Shown here one piece after another: positions 6,861-8,235 of a stretch of DNA of 8,235 bases. Origin of the DNA: UBA3839 sp963627995 (GTDB lineage Bacteria > Bacteroidota > Bacteroidia > Bacteroidales > Bacteroidaceae); assembly GCA_963627995.1 (NCBI GenBank), contig CAVGCV010000040.1, positions 1 through 8,235 of the forward strand. Reading direction: 5' to 3'. Within the stretch, counting starts at the first letter, position 1. Every line of letters begins with the position of its first letter. The notes below the pieces were generated by a model, which was given only the letters and a program-made list of their open reading frames with translations, made no database searches and had not been told where the DNA came from. The translations under genes were made by a program, and so were the position numbers.

Positions 6861-7851
6861 ATGGAAAGAGATAAAAAGATAGACCTTCTAAAAGGCATTG
6901 CAATCTATCTGGTTGTGATGGGACATGTTATAGCATGGTTTTTTGAAGATTTTTCAGAGAACCGTAGTGCGCTCCCAACAAATGTGACCGCTTTGTGGAC
7001 TCTTATATATAGCTTTCATATGCCTCTATTTGTTTTTCTATCTGGTTATGTGTTTATGAATCCCTTAAAGCAATATGACTTTGTCCAGATATTAAAGCGA
7101 TGTCTAACATACATGATACCATTTGCAACAATGGGATTGTTATTGTATTGTTGGCGTGGAGGTAAGATAGACAATTATTGGTATTTTCGGTCTTTATCGG
7201 AGTTTTCTTTGTTGTTGTTTGCTATATATAAGTGCGTATATAAAATTAAAAAAATCTTAAAAAATATTTACCCCCCCCTACATTCATATACTCACTTGCT
7301 TAGTATTTTTAGGAATAATTTTCGTCCTTTCTTATGTAGTTAAAGGGAATGTCTTACTGAATATTCTTTTCGATAGTTCGCATTTGATGTTGGGATTTTA
7401 TTTCGCGCTTGGGTGGATGTATAGAAGGTATAAAGTCGTTATTGACAAGGTACTTATCAATCAATGGATTTTATTAGGAAGCGGATTGTCCGTTTTTGTA
7501 AGTGTCGTCTACAATATAAATATCCCTTATTTGAGAGCGGGTGTAACTTTATTATTTGCTCTAAATATAGTACAAATATTGGCAGATGGATTTAATTGTA
7601 AACATTTGGAAGAAATTGGTAAAGAGACAAAGGGTATTTATATTTTGCATTTCTTCTTTACGTGTAAGTTGTTTGTAATCGGAAAATTCTTATGTGATAT
7701 TTCAGGTCAAGGATTGTCAACCAATATAGTTGTCCAATTTGTGATTGTATCGCTTGTCTCTTATATAATCATCAAATGTTGTAAGTATATCATTAAATTC
7801 ATAAAAGCAAGCCGGATAATAGCATTGGTTTGTTTGGGACAATTAAAATGA
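6861..7851 (+). pseudogene. Membrane acyltransferase family 3, frameshifted at a C8 tract
   Basis: An acyltransferase-3 (OafA/NodX/WcfP-like) integral membrane protein in two frames. The first piece, from ATG 6861, has IDLLKGIAIYLVVMGHV with His22, the usual catalytic-region His of the family, and SFHMPLFVFLSGYVF. At C8 (7271-7278) the frame runs on to a TAG at 7341-7343, giving only 160 residues. Removing one C joins it to YIHILTCLVFLGIIFVLSY, HLMLGFYFALGWMYRRYK and about four more membrane helices, ending at TGA 7849. The repaired protein has 329 residues, a normal family length, so this is the only lesion visible. Such enzymes O-acylate surface sugars at the inner membrane. GGAG at 6849-6852 lies 8 nt before the ATG; the gene starts 1 nt after the fusion gene and overlaps the next by ATGA. 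It may be phase-variable rather than dead, or the tract may be miscalled. Confidence 0.82.
7271..7278 (+). repeat. C8 tract, candidate on/off switch of the acyltransferase
   Basis: Eight C residues stand in strongly AT-rich surroundings, within codons for Tyr-Pro-Pro before a membrane helix. Seven (or ten) C residues would restore the full frame. G/C runs of this length inside surface-glycan genes are known in other bacteria as slipped-strand contingency loci; whether this one varies cannot be seen from one sequence. Confidence 0.8.
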
Positions 7852-8183
7852 AAGAAAATAACAATATGAATGTATTAGTAGTTGGAGGAACCGGGGTGAT
7901 TAGTTATGCTGTTGTACAAGAAGCAACAAAGAGAGGTTATGAAATCACATGCATAAATAGAGGCCGGTCTAAAAATCAACGTTTGTCTGATTCTGTACAA
8001 GTTTTTATAGCAGATTATCATGATGAAGTAACGATAAAAAAATTTTTGCGAGGTAAGCATTATGACGCAGTAATAGATGTTCTGTGTTATAAAGAGAAAG
8101 ATATAGAGTATAGCGTTAACTTGTTCAAGGACGTTTGTGACCAGTATATATTCTTCTCTTCTTGTGCTGTATATAATAAGTAG
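7848..8183 (+). pseudogene. Atypical NAD-dependent epimerase/dehydratase, C-terminus lost
   Basis: The 111-residue frame begins with a Rossmann nucleotide-binding fold: MNVLVVGGTGVISYAVV, with G13-G14-T15-G16 and Ser19 where classical sugar epimerases have Gly, as in the atypical extended short-chain dehydrogenases. CINRGRS follows the second strand, YDAVIDVLCY comes at about residues 79-88, and IFFSSCAVYNK ends it. That last motif corresponds to the strand carrying the active-site Ser. Family members run to about 300 residues, so the catalytic YxxxK and the sugar-binding part are missing, and TAG at 8181-8183 follows at once. ATG 7848 is chosen because it overlaps the acyltransferase stop (ATGA) and has GGGA 8 nt upstream; ATG 7866 is possible. 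If intact it would make a modified nucleotide sugar for the locus. The truncation is abrupt and without gradual decay, which suggests an insertion or rearrangement at about 8180. Confidence 0.72.
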
Positions 8184-8235
8184 GGTGTAAAGTCGAGTTC
8201 TCGGATTTTCATCCTACTTTTCCCAACTTTTTACT
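8184..8235. other. Possible edge of an inserted element
   Basis: From about 8182 the sequence no longer continues the epimerase in any frame. It begins GGGTGTAAAGTCGAG and becomes T/C-rich. This abrupt change in a conserved position suggests the end of an insertion sequence or another recombination junction. Only 52 nt are visible, no inverted repeat partner or target duplication can be checked, and I do not recognise the end sequence. Confidence 0.25.

Noticed and set aside
1..8235. tRNA, rRNA or CRISPR array
   Set aside because: No cloverleaf-like sequence with CCA end, no rRNA motif and no regularly spaced repeat was noticed on either strand.

Overview
The window looks like part of a Bacteroidales chromosome, of the Prevotella/Bacteroides/Alistipes type. 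The evidence is a fimbrillin-family (Mfa-like) lipoprotein, -7 boxes of the TAnnTTTG kind, and a surface-glycan type gene cluster. The left 2.3 kb is clearly GC-rich. The right 5.5 kb is much more AT-rich, with many AT-ending codons and A/T runs. This suggests that the right part is a horizontally acquired or fast-evolving accessory locus set next to host-like genes. I cannot name the genus.

Layout. (1) Positions 1-981, minus strand: the first 327 residues of a fimbrillin-family lipoprotein, running off the left edge. (2) 1168-2307, plus strand: an AraJ-like major facilitator transporter, divergent from the fimbrillin across a 186-nt shared upstream region. (3) 2308-2706: no gene, only a promoter-like box and small hairpins. 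(4) 2707-3575: a broken gene for an unrecognised protein of about 290 residues, readable only by passing one stop codon and three frame changes. (5) 3756-8183: a tightly packed plus-strand operon with 1-nt gaps or ATGA overlaps. It encodes an acyl carrier protein, an AMP-forming acyl ligase (broken), a fusion of 2[4Fe-4S] ferredoxin, FrhB-type flavin/Fe-S and left-handed beta-helix acyltransferase domains, a membrane acyltransferase-3 protein (frameshifted at a C8 tract), and an atypical NAD-dependent epimerase/dehydratase cut off after 111 residues. (6) 8184-8235: sequence that does not continue the epimerase and may be the edge of an inserted element.

How the genes could work together (inference): a ligase would load an organic acid onto the acyl carrier protein, the ferredoxin/FrhB part could reduce the acyl group or a sugar intermediate, and the fused beta-helix acyltransferase could place the acyl group on a nucleotide sugar or lipid-linked sugar. 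The membrane acyltransferase would add a further acyl (often O-acetyl) group and the epimerase would supply a modified sugar. As read here only the carrier protein and the fusion are intact. Most single-base lesions lie at short mononucleotide runs (C8, A8, A6, and probably G4 and TT), so phase variation, genuine decay and base-calling error must be told apart. The internal deletion in the ligase and the in-frame stop in the upstream gene are not explained by run-length errors alone.
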